Assembly: GCF_001927245.1 (NCBI RefSeq) | Contig: NZ_MJUX01000010.1 | Span: forward strand, 62,001-126,000 | DNA from: Acuticoccus yangtzensis | GTDB lineage: Bacteria > Pseudomonadota > Alphaproteobacteria > Rhizobiales > Amorphaceae | Direction: 5' to 3' | DNA: 64,000 bases | Shown here: piece after piece, positions 46,279 to 55,373 of the stretch | Layout: each line of letters opens with the position of its first letter | How positions within the stretch are numbered: the stretch's first letter is position 1 | The notes under the pieces: generated by a model | Databases searched by the model: none | Told to the model about the DNA's origin: nothing | What the model saw: the letters and a program-made list of their open reading frames with translations, nothing else | Position numbers and translations under genes: made by a program

Positions 46279-46570
46279 CCCCGAACCCGCCCGCGTCCTG
46301 ACGGCCTTGCGACGGCAGGCTCCGAAAAACAGGCTCCGCAGACCCCCGGCTTGGACCGCTGCGCCGGCGCTGGCGGGAGCGCCGCGGCGGCAGGATGTCG
46401 CCGGGCTGGCGGTGGTGTGCCCTCCCCCCTCGGAGCGGCCGCGCTTCACACCCCGCACCGGCGGACGGGGGCGATCCATATTTTCCCTGATGCCGCAACG
46501 GGATGCGGGGGATCCGGCCGACGCGTCAGATATGCCAGATTAAAACTGTTCCAATACAAGACTTCGTACT

Positions 46571-46586
46571 GTAGAAGTGTTCCAAA
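46571..46586 (+). promoter_or_regulatory. Irr/iron-control-element-like box upstream of bfd
   Basis: GTAGAAGTGTTCCAAA has the interrupted palindrome layout (TAGAA, three bases, TTCnAA) of Rhizobiales Irr boxes (iron control elements). It lies about 150 bp before the bfd-like gene in an AT-richer stretch suited to a promoter. One arm deviates from the consensus, so this is tentative. Confidence 0.4.
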
Positions 46587-46731
46587 TCCATAGTTATTGC
46601 AAGGACTTGATCGTTCTTCCGGGGCGCATTACACCTCCTCTACCGCACAGGATCGAGGCAACGGGACCCGGCTGCATCAACCCGCCGGACCAGCCCGTCT
46701 TCGAGACCATCGCCGCGGCGCCGGGGTGATC

Positions 46732-47001
46732 ATGATCGTCTGCCACTGCAACATCATCAAACGGAACGACATCCGCGAGGCCGTGCACGCGATCCTCGCC
46801 GCCGATCCGTCCGGCCGGCTCGAACCCCAATACATCTACCGCGAGCTCCAGAAGCGCGGACGCTGCTGCTCCTGCTTCCCCCTCGTCGCCTCCATCGTCG
46901 ACGAAATGCTCGCCGAAGCCATGACCCTCGTCGACAGCCCCGCCCTCTCCGGCTCCACCGCCTCGACCAAGCGCGTCGCCGCCGGCACGTCACGCGGCTG
47001 A
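46732..47001 (+). CDS. bfd: Bacterioferritin-associated ferredoxin (Bfd-like)
   Basis: An 89-residue [2Fe-2S] protein beginning MIVCHCNIIKRNDIREAV. The cluster ligands are Cys4, Cys6 (CxC) and Cys45, Cys48 (within GRCCSCFP). Bfd passes electrons to bacterioferritin to release stored iron. The C-terminal 25 residues exceed the usual length and are Ser/Thr/Ala-rich. It is 156 bp upstream of bfr on the same strand, each gene with its own Irr-box-like site. The start is the ATG preceding VCHC, after GGGGTG. Confidence 0.88.
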   Translation: MIVCHCNIIKRNDIREAVHAILAADPSGRLEPQYIYRELQKRGRCCSCFPLVASIVDEMLAEAMTLVDSPALSGSTASTKRVAAGTSRG

Positions 47002-47062
47002 ACAGCCCCCTCTTCGCCGCCTTCTGCGCTCCGGCCCCTCTCCCCGTCCGGGACCTGGGTAG

Positions 47063-47080
47063 ATTAGACTTGTTCTAAGT
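47063..47080 (+). promoter_or_regulatory. Irr/iron-control-element-like box upstream of bfr
   Basis: ATTAGACTTGTTCTAAGT contains TTAGA and TTCTAA half-sites separated by four bases, close to the Rhizobiales Irr box. It lies 78 bp before the bfr ATG. Repression of bfr by Irr under iron limitation is known in this order; regulation here is inferred from the motif and gene. Confidence 0.5.
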
Positions 47081-47157
47081 CAAAAAATTGTTGACGCTCC
47101 TGGTCCAAAACGGCACACCAAGCCGCGACACCGACCAACGCGCACGAGGGGCACGTC

Positions 47158-47643
47158 ATGAAGGGCAATCCGAAGGTTATCGAACGCCTCAACCAGGCAC
47201 TCTTCCTGGAACTGGGCGCGGTCAACCAATATTGGTTGCACTACCGCCTGTGCGAGGATTGGGGCCTCGGCAAACTCGCCGACAAGGAACGCGCCGAGTC
47301 CATCGAAGAAATGCACCATGCCGACAAGCTCGTGCAGCGCATCATCTTCCTGGAAGGCCATCCCAACCTGCAGACCGTCGCACCCCTGCGCATCGGCACC
47401 AACGTCAAAGAGGTGCTCGAAGCCGATCTCGCCGGTGAATATGAAGCGCAGAGGACCTACGCCGAATCCCGCGAGATCTGCGACGCCGAACGCGACTACG
47501 TCTCCAAAGAGCTGTTCGACAAGCTGCTGGAAGACGAGGAAGGCCACATCGACTTCCTCGAGACCCAGCTCGAACTCCTCAACAAGATCGGCGAAGAGCG
47601 CTACATGCTCCTGAACGCCAAATCCGCCGACGAGGCCGAGTAA
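47158..47643 (+). CDS. bfr: Bacterioferritin
   Basis: A 161-residue subunit of the 24-mer iron-storage shell. Ferroxidase ligands are all visible: Glu in [12 protein letters not shown], Glu and His in [10 protein letters not shown], Glu in GEYEAQRTY, and Glu/His in [12 protein letters not shown]. Met52 in EEMHHA is the heme ligand shared between subunits. It oxidises and stores ferric iron and is paired with the bfd gene upstream. A strong terminator follows at 47728. Confidence 0.97.
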   Translation: MKGNPKVIERLNQALFLELGAVNQYWLHYRLCEDWGLGKLADKERAESIEEMHHADKLVQRIIFLEGHPNLQTVAPLRIGTNVKEVLEADLAGEYEAQRTYAESREICDAERDYVSKELFDKLLEDEEGHIDFLETQLELLNKIGEERYMLLNAKSADEAE

Positions 47644-47727
47644 GACCGCCGGCGCGACCGGGACGGGCCCACGGCCATCCGGTCACGCCCGCCGCCATAC
47701 GGAGCGGCCCGACAAAGCGGACAAACG

Positions 47728-47753
47728 AAAGGGACGCCGAGGCGTCCCTTTTT
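47728..47753 (+). terminator. Rho-independent terminator after bfr
   Basis: A perfect 10-bp stem (AAAGGGACGC and GCGTCCCTTT) with a four-base loop is followed directly by T residues, 85 bp after the bfr stop codon. This is a classic intrinsic terminator and could also serve transcription from the opposite direction. Confidence 0.9.
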
Positions 47754-47919
47754 CATGTCCGGCCGATGGTTGGCAGATGGCAACGCACCCGGAGACGGGA
47801 GAGTTGGACAGTGAGAGTTGGACGGGGACGGAAGACGAACGCCCCCTCCCCTGCCGCACCCCGGGTGACGGCCTTCGGCGATCCCCCGCGGTGAACGTCT
47901 CCCGCGCGGGGCGTCTGCC

Positions 47920-49290
47920 TCAGTGGCGTGCGCCGCGGGCGCCGATGTCGGTCACGCTCGCCGTCAGCGCGATGCCCGAACCCGCTTCGGGCCGGCCGAT
48001 CGACACGTAGGAGAGCCCCGCCCTCTCCGCCTCCTCGCGGCGGTAGATGTTGCGCAGGTCGACCAGCAGCTTGTCCGCCAGCGCACCCGCCATCGCCTTC
48101 AGGTCCAGCGCGCGGAACTGGTCCCACTCGGTCAGGATCACCGCGAGATCCGCCCCGGCGAGACAGTCCTGCACGCTCTCGGCATAAGTGAGGCCGGTGA
48201 GGTGCTTCTTCGCCTCGTTCATGCCTTCCGGGTCGAAGGCGCGCACCGTGGCCCCCGCCTTCATCAGCGCCGGCACCACGACGAGGCTCGGCGCATCGCG
48301 CATGTCGTCGGTGTTGGACTTGAAGGTGAGGCCGAGCACCGCCACCGTCTTGCCCGCCAGCGAGCCGCCCGCCGCACGGGTGACCACCTCCGCCATGCGC
48401 GCCTTGCGCCGGTCGTTGGCGGCGATCACCGTGTCGACGATCGTCACCGGCGAGGCCGCCTGATGCGCCGTCTTGGAGAGCGCCAGCGTGTCCTTGGGGA
48501 AGCACGACCCGCCATAGCCCGGACCCGCGTTCAGGAATTTGCCGCCGATGCGCTTGTCGAGGCCGATCCCCTTGGCGACCTCCTGCACGTTCGCCCCCAC
48601 CACGTCGCACAGATCGGCGATCTCGTTGATGAAGGCGATCTTCGTCGCCAGGAAGGCGTTGGCGGCATATTTGGTGAGCTCGGCGGTGCGCCGGTTCATC
48701 GTCACCACCGGCGTCTCGTTGAGGAAGAGCGGCCGGTAGAGCTCCTTCAGCGCCGTGAAGGCCCGCTCGCTCTCGGCCCCCACCACCACGCGGTCGGGGA
48801 TCTTGAAGTCGCGGATCGCCGCGCCCTCACGCAGGAATTCCGGGTTGGAGGCGACGTCGAACTCGGCGTCCGGCGCGACGCCGCGGATGATCGCCTCCAC
48901 CTCGTCCCCCGTCCCCACCGGCACCGTCGACTTGGTGACGATCACCGTATAGCCGGTGATCAGCCGGCCGATCTCCTCGGCGGCGGCATAGACATAAGTG
49001 AGGTCGGCATGGCCGTCGCCGCGCCGGGTCGGCGTGCCGACGGCGAGGAAGACGACGTCCGCCTCCGCCACCGCCTTCGCCGCATCCGTCGCGAAGGACA
49101 GCCGCCCGGCCTTCACGTTGGTCTCCACCAGGGTGTCGAGGCCCGGCTCGTAGATCGGCATGACGTTGTTTTCGAGCGCCTCGATCTTCGAGGCGTCCTT
49201 GTCGATGCAGGTGACATCGTGGCCGAAGTCGGCAAAGCAGGCGCCGGACACGAGCCCGACATATCCCGTCCCGATCATGACGACGCGCAT
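47920..49290 (-). CDS. ugd: UDP-glucose 6-dehydrogenase
   Basis: This enzyme oxidises UDP-glucose to UDP-glucuronate with two NAD+, supplying acidic sugars for surface polysaccharides. The 456-residue protein has the NAD loop MIGTGYVGLVSGACFADFGH, the VGTPTRRGDGHADLTYVY segment, TKSTVPVGTGDEVE and SNPEFLREG. The catalytic Cys lies in GPGYGGSCFPKDTLAL, followed by LGLTFKSNTDDMRDAPSL. It lies among other sugar nucleotide genes in the window and is convergent with bfr. Confidence 0.97.
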   Translation of the reverse strand: MRVVMIGTGYVGLVSGACFADFGHDVTCIDKDASKIEALENNVMPIYEPGLDTLVETNVKAGRLSFATDAAKAVAEADVVFLAVGTPTRRGDGHADLTYVYAAAEEIGRLITGYTVIVTKSTVPVGTGDEVEAIIRGVAPDAEFDVASNPEFLREGAAIRDFKIPDRVVVGAESERAFTALKELYRPLFLNETPVVTMNRRTAELTKYAANAFLATKIAFINEIADLCDVVGANVQEVAKGIGLDKRIGGKFLNAGPGYGGSCFPKDTLALSKTAHQAASPVTIVDTVIAANDRRKARMAEVVTRAAGGSLAGKTVAVLGLTFKSNTDDMRDAPSLVVVPALMKAGATVRAFDPEGMNEAKKHLTGLTYAESVQDCLAGADLAVILTEWDQFRALDLKAMAGALADKLLVDLRNIYRREEAERAGLSYVSIGRPEAGSGIALTASVTDIGARGARH

Positions 49291-49590
49291 GGCAATCCCC
49301 GAATTGACGGCGGCAGGACCTATACCGCCTTAACATTCATGCTTCCGCAATGACCGACAGGCGCATTTGACGCAAGTCCGCATGGGCCGCTGCACGCGAT
49401 CGTTTACCCGCTATGACTCCAGCGATGTAGGGTTGCGCACACAGCGCGCCTGTGCGTTCCGGCAGGACGCCGGAAGAGGCCTGTTCGAAGGGCCGGCATA
49501 CGAATGCATTTGCTCCCGGCGCCCCTTTTGCCGACGATGCGGCCCCCTTCACGGCCATCAGATCGCCGCGACCAACGGACAGTCCCGCCC

Positions 49591-50610
49591 ATGCACCTCG
49601 CCCGCTTCCCGCGCCTTCACCTTGCCCACCTGCCGACCCCGCTGGAGCCGATGGACCGCCTGTCGAAGGCCCTCGGCGGCCCGCGCCTCTTCATCAAGCG
49701 CGACGACTGCACCGGCATGTCCACCGGCGGCAACAAGACCCGCAAGCTGGAATTCCTGATGGGCGAGGCCGAGGCGCTGGGCGCCGACACGGTGATCACC
49801 CAGGGCGCCACCCAGTCCAACCACGTGCGCCAGACCGCCGCCTTCTGCGCCCGCCTCGGCCTCGACTGCCACGCCGTGCTGGAGGACCGCACAGGCATTC
49901 CCGGCCCCGACTACAACGACAACGGCAACGTCCTCCTCGACCATCTGCACGGCGCAACGCTCAGTCACGTTCCGGGCGGCAGCGACATGAACGCCGCCAT
50001 GGAGGAGGTCGCGGCGCGCCTGAAGGCGGCCGGAAAGCGACCCTACATCATTCCGGGCGGCGGCTCGAACCCGGTCGGCGCGCTCGGCTACGCCAATTGC
50101 GCGCTGGAGCTGGTGCACCAGGCCAACGAGAGGAGCCTTGCCGTCGGCCTGATCGTCCACGCGACGGGAAGCGCCGGGACCCAGGCCGGTCTCGTCGCGG
50201 GTCTCCATGCGATCAACGCGCAGATCCCTCTCCTCGGCATCGGTGTCAGAGCGCCGCGGGCCAAGCAGGAGGAGAACGTCTTCGCCCTGGCGCAGGCGAC
50301 CGCGGAGAAGATCGGCGCCCCGCCGGTCCCCCGCGAGATGGTGGTGGCCAACACCGATTATGTCGGCGAGGGCTACGGCATTCCCAATGCCGGCACCATC
50401 GAGGCGATCGAGATGTTCGCCCAGTTGGAGGGGATTTTGCTCGACCCGGTCTATTCGGGGAAGGGTGCGGCGGGGTTGATCGACCTCGTGCGTCGCGGGG
50501 TCATCGGCAAGGAGGAGACGGTGGTGTTCGTCCACACCGGCGGCTCGGCCGGGCTGTTCGGCTACCGCACCGCCTTCGCCGGGGCGGACACCACCGCGAA
50601 GGCGGCGTAG
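49591..50610 (+). CDS. PLP-dependent D-cysteine desulfhydrase / L-cysteate sulfo-lyase family (CuyA-like)
   Basis: A 339-residue fold-type II PLP enzyme of the ACC deaminase/D-cysteine desulfhydrase group. The PLP lysine lies in [15 protein letters not shown]. Also visible are [14 protein letters not shown], the phosphate-binding [13 protein letters not shown] and the C-terminal [13 protein letters not shown]. The start [20 protein letters not shown] is typical of proteins annotated as L-cysteate sulfo-lyase (CuyA) or D-cysteine desulfhydrase. I cannot decide between those activities from sequence alone. Both release sulfite or sulfide plus ammonia and pyruvate. The stop is 27 bp before the parS-like array. 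Confidence 0.85.
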   Translation: MHLARFPRLHLAHLPTPLEPMDRLSKALGGPRLFIKRDDCTGMSTGGNKTRKLEFLMGEAEALGADTVITQGATQSNHVRQTAAFCARLGLDCHAVLEDRTGIPGPDYNDNGNVLLDHLHGATLSHVPGGSDMNAAMEEVAARLKAAGKRPYIIPGGGSNPVGALGYANCALELVHQANERSLAVGLIVHATGSAGTQAGLVAGLHAINAQIPLLGIGVRAPRAKQEENVFALAQATAEKIGAPPVPREMVVANTDYVGEGYGIPNAGTIEAIEMFAQLEGILLDPVYSGKGAAGLIDLVRRGVIGKEETVVFVHTGGSAGLFGYRTAFAGADTTAKAA

Positions 50611-50637
50611 GGGGCAGCCGACAACCGGGGCGGCGGC

Positions 50638-50955
50638 GTTGTCACCTGACAACCGGGTGGCGTCGTTGTCACCTGACAACCGGGTGGCGGCGTTGGCACC
50701 TGCCAACCGGGGCGGCGGCGTTGGCACCTGACAACCGGGGCGGCGGCGTTGTCACCTGACAACCGGGGCGGCGGCGTTGTCACCTGACAACCGGGCGGCG
50801 GCGTTGTCACCTGCCAACCGGGGCGGCGGCGTTGTCACCTGCCAACCGGGCGACGGCGTTGTCACCTGACAACCGGGGCGGCGCCGTTGTCGGCTGACAA
50901 CCGGGCGGCGGCGTTGTCGGCTGACAACCGGGTGGCGGCGTTGTCACCTGACAAC
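50638..50955. repeat. parS: Array of 12 parS-like 16-bp palindromes (partition centromere candidate)
   Basis: Sites start at 50638, 50665, 50692, 50720, 50748, 50776, 50803, 50831, 50858, 50886, 50913 and 50940, so spacing is always 27 or 28 bp. The main form is GTTGTCACCTGACAAC. Those at 50886 and 50913 read GTTGTCGGCTGACAAC and fit the repABC parS consensus GTTnnnnGCnnnnAAC exactly; the other ten differ only at one central base. Spacers are CGGGTGGCGGC-like. Four sites carry arm variants, and in the one at 50692 both arms changed together (GTTGGCA with TGCCAAC). The array lies between two convergent genes, 1.8 kb from repA, and an isolated perfect site occurs between repA and repB. Confidence 0.75.
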
Positions 50956-50991
50956 TGGGCGGCGGCGTTGCCGGTGGTGACGGCGCGGCCC

Positions 50992-52332
50992 TCAGAGGGC
51001 CCAGAGGGGGTCGAAGCGGGTGGCCTCCGCGGCCGCATCGGCGAACCCCTCGGCGGCGATCAAGGAGAGCGGGCCGTCCTCCACACCGGCGCCGCCGCGC
51101 TCCACGTCGACCGTCCCGGCCTCGGTGTCGATGACGAAAGAATAGAGCCCGTTCGGCCCTTGGAAGCCGCCCGCGCGCGGGAAATAGAACTGGGTGGTGA
51201 CGAGCAATTCACCGTCGAAATGCTCAGGCGTCTCGAACCAGCGCACCGGGGCGCGCCCGAACAGAGGCGGCACGTCCAAGATCGCCTCCTCGGCCCACGT
51301 CGCGCCGCCGTCCTCGCTCTTCAGAACCACCAGGGTGCCGGCCTCGTAGTCGTCATAGGTCATGTAGAGGTCGCCGTTCGCATCGGCGCTCATCTGCACC
51401 GAGGTGACGTGGACGCCGACGCTGGCGGCCGGCGTCGCCCCCTCGCTCCACAGCCCGGTTTCGCCGTCATAATGGAGAAGATTGATGGTGTTGCTCTGGG
51501 TGACGGCGGCCATGATGATGTCGCCGTCCACGCTGGTGGTGGAGAAGTGGCTGGCATAAAGACCGAGGGCACCTTCGGAATCGATCTCCTCATAGGTGAA
51601 GCCGCCTTCGTTGGGGTCGAAGACGATCCAGTAGGTGTGGTCCGGGTTCACGTAGAGGACGCCGAAGCCGTCCGGCGTCTGAAGAGCGCGCAGCGAGCCG
51701 ACGTCGGCCTCGGTGTCGAGCTCGTCGAAGGTGACCCAGTTCTGGCCGCTATTGCTGGCGGCGAGGACACCGCGCACGCCCTCTTCGGTGCTGACATTGT
51801 AGGCCACGAGGAGCGCCCCGTTGGCCCCCTCGGCGATGGTCGGGTTGGTGATCGCGGCGTCGATCCCGCCTTCCACGACCTCTGATGTGGCGGTGGTGCG
51901 CCAGCGCATGTCCTGCGCGTCGTAGGTCATCTCGCGGTAGGTGATGCCGCCCTCGTCGTTGACGAAGACCATGTGCATGGCGTCTTCGCCGGCGACGAGG
52001 CGCACGTCGGAGGAGGAGTCCGGCGCAGCGCCCCGAATGCGCGCGGAGACGTCCCAGCTCTCCCCGTTGTCGGTGCTGGTGAGGATGGTGATGCGCCTGT
52101 CGCCGGCGAGGTTGACGACGAGGTGCATCTCGCCCCCCGACGTTTCGACGATGTGGTCCTGCATGCGCGAGACGATCATCTTGGGCGCATTGCGGGTGAG
52201 ACTGGGCAGGATGAGCCCTTCGCCGATGATGGCGCCCTCGCTCTGCAAAAGGCCGGGGGCGGAGGTGCCGAGCCCGCTGCGCTCGGGGCTCCCGCGTTCG
52301 AGGCTGCTCGTCTCACGCTCAAACAGGGGCAT
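50992..52332 (-). CDS. Asp-box (sialidase-like) beta-propeller protein, paralogue 1
   Basis: A 446-residue protein with Asp-box motifs (TSTDNGESW, SEDGGATW) typical of six-bladed sialidase/BNR propellers. It lacks a signal peptide and the catalytic FRIP arginine pattern, so enzymatic sialidase activity is not supported. Shared blocks with the proteins at 56029-57255 and 57335-58849 are SRMQDHIVETSGGEMHLVVN, GALLVAYN, LYASHFSTT and the C-terminal LYSFVIDTE. The start MPLFERETS matches MPLFARESS of paralogue 2. It is transcribed away from repA, with about 450 bp between them. A carbohydrate-binding or surface role is plausible but unproven. Confidence 0.75.
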   Translation of the reverse strand: MPLFERETSSLERGSPERSGLGTSAPGLLQSEGAIIGEGLILPSLTRNAPKMIVSRMQDHIVETSGGEMHLVVNLAGDRRITILTSTDNGESWDVSARIRGAAPDSSSDVRLVAGEDAMHMVFVNDEGGITYREMTYDAQDMRWRTTATSEVVEGGIDAAITNPTIAEGANGALLVAYNVSTEEGVRGVLAASNSGQNWVTFDELDTEADVGSLRALQTPDGFGVLYVNPDHTYWIVFDPNEGGFTYEEIDSEGALGLYASHFSTTSVDGDIIMAAVTQSNTINLLHYDGETGLWSEGATPAASVGVHVTSVQMSADANGDLYMTYDDYEAGTLVVLKSEDGGATWAEEAILDVPPLFGRAPVRWFETPEHFDGELLVTTQFYFPRAGGFQGPNGLYSFVIDTEAGTVDVERGGAGVEDGPLSLIAAEGFADAAAEATRFDPLWAL

Positions 52333-52789
52333 CGCCGGTCTCCTTGGTGGGGAAGGACGGGAAGTGGCTGTGTCTGCGCTCGATCGAGTCCTGGATGTCT
52401 ATGGGAGGCGGCGCAGACCTTGAGTTGATGTGAAGGCGTTCATGCAATCTGTATGAAATTAATGCCAATCACAATTCATTCGGCGCCTCTTCGAACCTCC
52501 TCCGGCGCCCCGTCCGTGCGTCTTCGCCGCCTGTCGATCGTCGCGGCGGGGGCCGGACCGGTGCGGCACGGGCGCTGCGGTTAACCTCGCCTTAGCCCTC
52601 ACGGCCGATAGAATGGCTCACGCAACCGGGAGGCGGTGGCGTGGATCGGTGTGAACGGACGGGTCGGCGCAAAACGGCGCTGCGACGCGTGAGCGCCAGG
52701 CCCCGTGCCAGGCCGCCGCGTCAGGCGCCGGCACGCCATCCGCATCACGCCACGCGACAGGTGGCACGACAGGCGGCACGGCAAGCATC
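52333..52789. other. Divergent intergenic region between Asp-box paralogue 1 and repA
   Basis: About 455 bp without a supportable gene. An AT-richer stretch at 52430-52490 may hold the promoter of the minus-strand gene. Short repeats of GGCACGACAGGCGGCACG type lie at about 52750-52790, just before the repA start. I see no parS-like palindrome here. Confidence 0.5.
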
Positions 52790-54052
52790 ATGGCGGGCAC
52801 GATGACAGGCGCAGCAGGCACTTTCACAGGCTCCGGGCTCCACGCGGGCGGGCCGGTCGGGTTCGCGACCATCGCCGGGGACGCGGCGACCTTGAGCGCG
52901 CAGATCGCGCGGTTGCGGGCGCAGATCTTCCAGCCCGACCTCACCAAGACGTTGCGCCCCTTCACCAGCCAGGAGGCGGCCAAGCTGCTCGGCGTCACCG
53001 ATTCCTATCTGCGCCACATGGCGCGGGGAGGGGAGGGGCCGGAGCCCTCGCGCCTGCCGGGCAACCGCCACGCCTACAGCCTTTCCCAGGTGGAGGAGCT
53101 GCGCACCTATCTGGCGCGCAAGGGCGGGGCGAAGTCGCGGGTGATCCTGCCGGGGCGCCCGGCCGGGGAGCCGGCGCAGATCGTCGCCGTGGCCAACTTC
53201 AAGGGCGGCTCGGGCAAGACGACGACGACGGTTCACCTCGCCCAGCACCTCGCCATGCGCGGCTTCAGGGTGCTGGCGGTCGACCTCGACCCGCAGGCCT
53301 CGCTGTCGTCGCTGTTCGGCTACCAGCCGGAGGCGGACGTGTCCTCGGGCGAGACGCTCTACGGGGCGATCCGCTACGACGCGCCGCGCCCGGTCGAGGA
53401 GGTCATCCGGCGGACCTATTTCCCGAACCTCGACCTCGTGCCGGGCAATCTGGAGCTGCACGAGTTCGAGCACGAGACGCCACGCGCCTTGATGGAGAGG
53501 GGGACGCGGGAGATTCCCTTCTATAGCCGCGTCGCCACGGCGCTGCGGTCGGTGCAGATGGACTACGACGTCGTCCTGATCGACTGCCCGCCGCAGCTCG
53601 GTTTTCTGACGCTGGGTGCGCTCTGCGCGGCGTCGGGCGTTCTCGTGACGGTGCATCCGCAGATGCTGGACATCGCCTCGATGAGCCAGTTTCTCAACAT
53701 GACCGCGGATCTGATGGACGTGGTGCGGCGGGCGGGCGCCAACGTGGAGCTCGACTTCTTCCGCTATGTGCTGACGCGCTATGAGCCGAAGGACGGGCCG
53801 CAGGCGCAGGTGGCGGGTTTCCTGCGCTCCTTGTTCGGCGAGCGGGTGCTGACCAACGCGATGGTGAAGTCGACCGCGCTGGCCGATGCGGGGCTTTCCA
53901 AGCAGACCCTTTACGAGGTCGGGCGGGAAGGGATGACCCGCTCCACCTACGACCGTGCGCTGGAGTCGCTGGATGCGGTGAACGGCGAGATCGAGGGGCT
54001 GATCCGCGCCGTGTGGGAGGAGCGCCGCGCGCCGGCGGAGGCGGCCGAATGA
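52790..54052 (+). CDS. repA: Plasmid-type partition ATPase RepA (ParA family, repABC type)
   Basis: A 420-residue protein. Residues 50-110 form a MerR-like winged helix with RepA-type sequence (LRPFTSQEAAKLLGVTDSYL, then EPSRLPGNRHAYSLSQVEEL). A ParA ATPase domain follows, with deviant Walker A KGGSGKTTT at 138-146, Asp in VDLDPQASLSSLFG, and VLIDCPPQLGFL. RepA segregates the replicon together with RepB and parS and represses its own promoter. The architecture is that of repABC replicons rather than chromosomal Soj. The stop is 217 bp before repB, with a perfect parS palindrome between them. Confidence 0.92.
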   Translation: MAGTMTGAAGTFTGSGLHAGGPVGFATIAGDAATLSAQIARLRAQIFQPDLTKTLRPFTSQEAAKLLGVTDSYLRHMARGGEGPEPSRLPGNRHAYSLSQVEELRTYLARKGGAKSRVILPGRPAGEPAQIVAVANFKGGSGKTTTTVHLAQHLAMRGFRVLAVDLDPQASLSSLFGYQPEADVSSGETLYGAIRYDAPRPVEEVIRRTYFPNLDLVPGNLELHEFEHETPRALMERGTREIPFYSRVATALRSVQMDYDVVLIDCPPQLGFLTLGALCAASGVLVTVHPQMLDIASMSQFLNMTADLMDVVRRAGANVELDFFRYVLTRYEPKDGPQAQVAGFLRSLFGERVLTNAMVKSTALADAGLSKQTLYEVGREGMTRSTYDRALESLDAVNGEIEGLIRAVWEERRAPAEAAE

Positions 54053-54080
54053 GGGCGCGGGCGGACGTCCGGCGTCCCCG

Positions 54081-54096
54081 GTTGTCAGCTGACAAC
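54081..54096. promoter_or_regulatory. parS: Perfect parS palindrome between repA and repB
   Basis: GTTGTCAGCTGACAAC is a perfect 16-bp palindrome matching the repABC parS consensus GTTnnnnGCnnnnAAC. It sits 28 bp after the repA stop, a position known for parS sites in some repABC plasmids. It is the only isolated site seen in the window and is the parent form of the array at 50638-50955. Confidence 0.85.
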
Positions 54097-54269
54097 CCGC
54101 ATGCGGCGGCTCCCCTTCATCAGGCGGCTTCTCGGCATCAGGCGGTCCCCCCTCATCAAGCGGCCACCCAGCATCAGGTTGCTTTCGGACGCTCATCCGG
54201 CGGCCGGGCGGTTTCTCCCCGCGGCATCCGGACGAGGGGCGCCTGTGGCATCTGGAGGAGGAGAGAGCG

Positions 54270-55373
54270 ATGACCAAGCGCCGTCTGGCCATGGAGCGTC
54301 TTCTCCACGTCGCCCCTGCGGGGGAGGCGCCCGGTGCGCCCTCGGCGATGCACCCCGCAGCGCCGCTTCACGCGGGATCGCCGCATTCGGGAGCCGCACC
54401 GTCCGGGTCCATGCCGTCCGGAGCCATGCACGCGGGGGCCATGCACGCGGGAGCGATGCATTCAGGTCCGGTGCGCTCGGGTGCGGTGCGCACGATGGGG
54501 CTGGCGCTCGACAGGCTGACCGATCCGGCGGCGGCGCTGGAAAGCGTCATCGAGATCGAGACTGGGCTGATCGACCCGTCTTTCGTGCGCGACAGGCTGG
54601 ACGATCCGGATCCGTCTTCGGGCAGCGCGGAGGCGGCGGACGATGATCCGACAGGCATCGAGGCGCTGGCGAGGAGCATTGCCGAGGGCGGGCAGGCGGT
54701 GCCGATCCTGGTGCGGCCGCATCCGGACGATGCGGGGCGTTATCAGATCGCCTACGGGCACCGGCGCTGGCGGGCGTGCCGGATGCTGGGGCGTCCGGTC
54801 AGGGCGATCGTGCGTCCGCTGGGCGACGAGGATCTGGTTCTGGCGCAGGGGCGGGAGAACAACGCCCGGCGCGATCTGACCTTCATCGAGCGCGCTCATT
54901 TCGCGGCGGCTCTGGTGGGGCGGGGGATGGCGCGTCCCGTGGCGGGCAAGGCGCTGGGGGTCGACAAGTCGGAGCTGGCGCGGCTGCTCGCCGTCGCGGG
55001 CGGGTTGCCGGAGGGGTTGGCGCTGCTGATCGGCAGGGCGCCGAAGGCGGGGCGGCCGCGCTGGCTGCGTCTGGTGGAGTTGATCAAGGCCGATGCGGGG
55101 GGCGCGGAGGCGGCGCTCACGGCGGCGGCGGCGTCGTCTCATCTGGCAAGTGACGCGCGCTTCAAGGCGGTGTTCGAGGTGCTGACGGCGCGTCAGCGGG
55201 CAGCGGGTCCGTTGTTGCGGGCGCCGGCGGCGGATCCGGCTCCGGTGGAGGTGGCGCACAAGGCGGGGCACACGGTGATCACCATCGACACGGCGAGGGC
55301 GCCGGAGTTCGGTGTCTTCGTGGCGGGTCAGATGGAGGCTCTCTACCGCCGTTTCCGCACCGGCAAGAGCTGA
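54270..55373 (+). CDS. repB: Plasmid-type partition protein RepB (ParB family)
   Basis: A 367-residue centromere-binding protein. The N-terminal 75 residues hold a repeat (SGAMHAGAMHAGAMHSGPVR) that is not typical of the family. The ParB core has YQIAYGHRRWRACRMLG (GHRR CTPase motif at 163-166) and ENNARRDLTFIERAHFAA. A helix-turn-helix follows (VAGKALGVDKSELARLLAVA), then the RepB C terminus (EALYRRFRTGKS). It should bind and spread from the parS palindromes. No repC replication initiator follows, although it is normally the next gene. Confidence 0.9.
   Translation: MTKRRLAMERLLHVAPAGEAPGAPSAMHPAAPLHAGSPHSGAAPSGSMPSGAMHAGAMHAGAMHSGPVRSGAVRTMGLALDRLTDPAAALESVIEIETGLIDPSFVRDRLDDPDPSSGSAEAADDDPTGIEALARSIAEGGQAVPILVRPHPDDAGRYQIAYGHRRWRACRMLGRPVRAIVRPLGDEDLVLAQGRENNARRDLTFIERAHFAAALVGRGMARPVAGKALGVDKSELARLLAVAGGLPEGLALLIGRAPKAGRPRWLRLVELIKADAGGAEAALTAAAASSHLASDARFKAVFEVLTARQRAAGPLLRAPAADPAPVEVAHKAGHTVITIDTARAPEFGVFVAGQMEALYRRFRTGKS

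Noticed and set aside
50638-50955. CRISPR array (repeats with regular spacing).
   Set aside because: The spacers are only 11-12 bp and nearly identical to each other, no cas genes are nearby, and the repeat is a 16-bp palindrome matching a parS consensus.
52790-55373. Chromosomal ParA/ParB (Soj/Spo0J) and an origin region.
   Set aside because: RepA has the long N-terminal helix-turn-helix of repABC proteins, the palindrome fits repABC parS rather than the chromosomal TGTTTCACGTGAAACA type, and no gidAB or dnaA is nearby.
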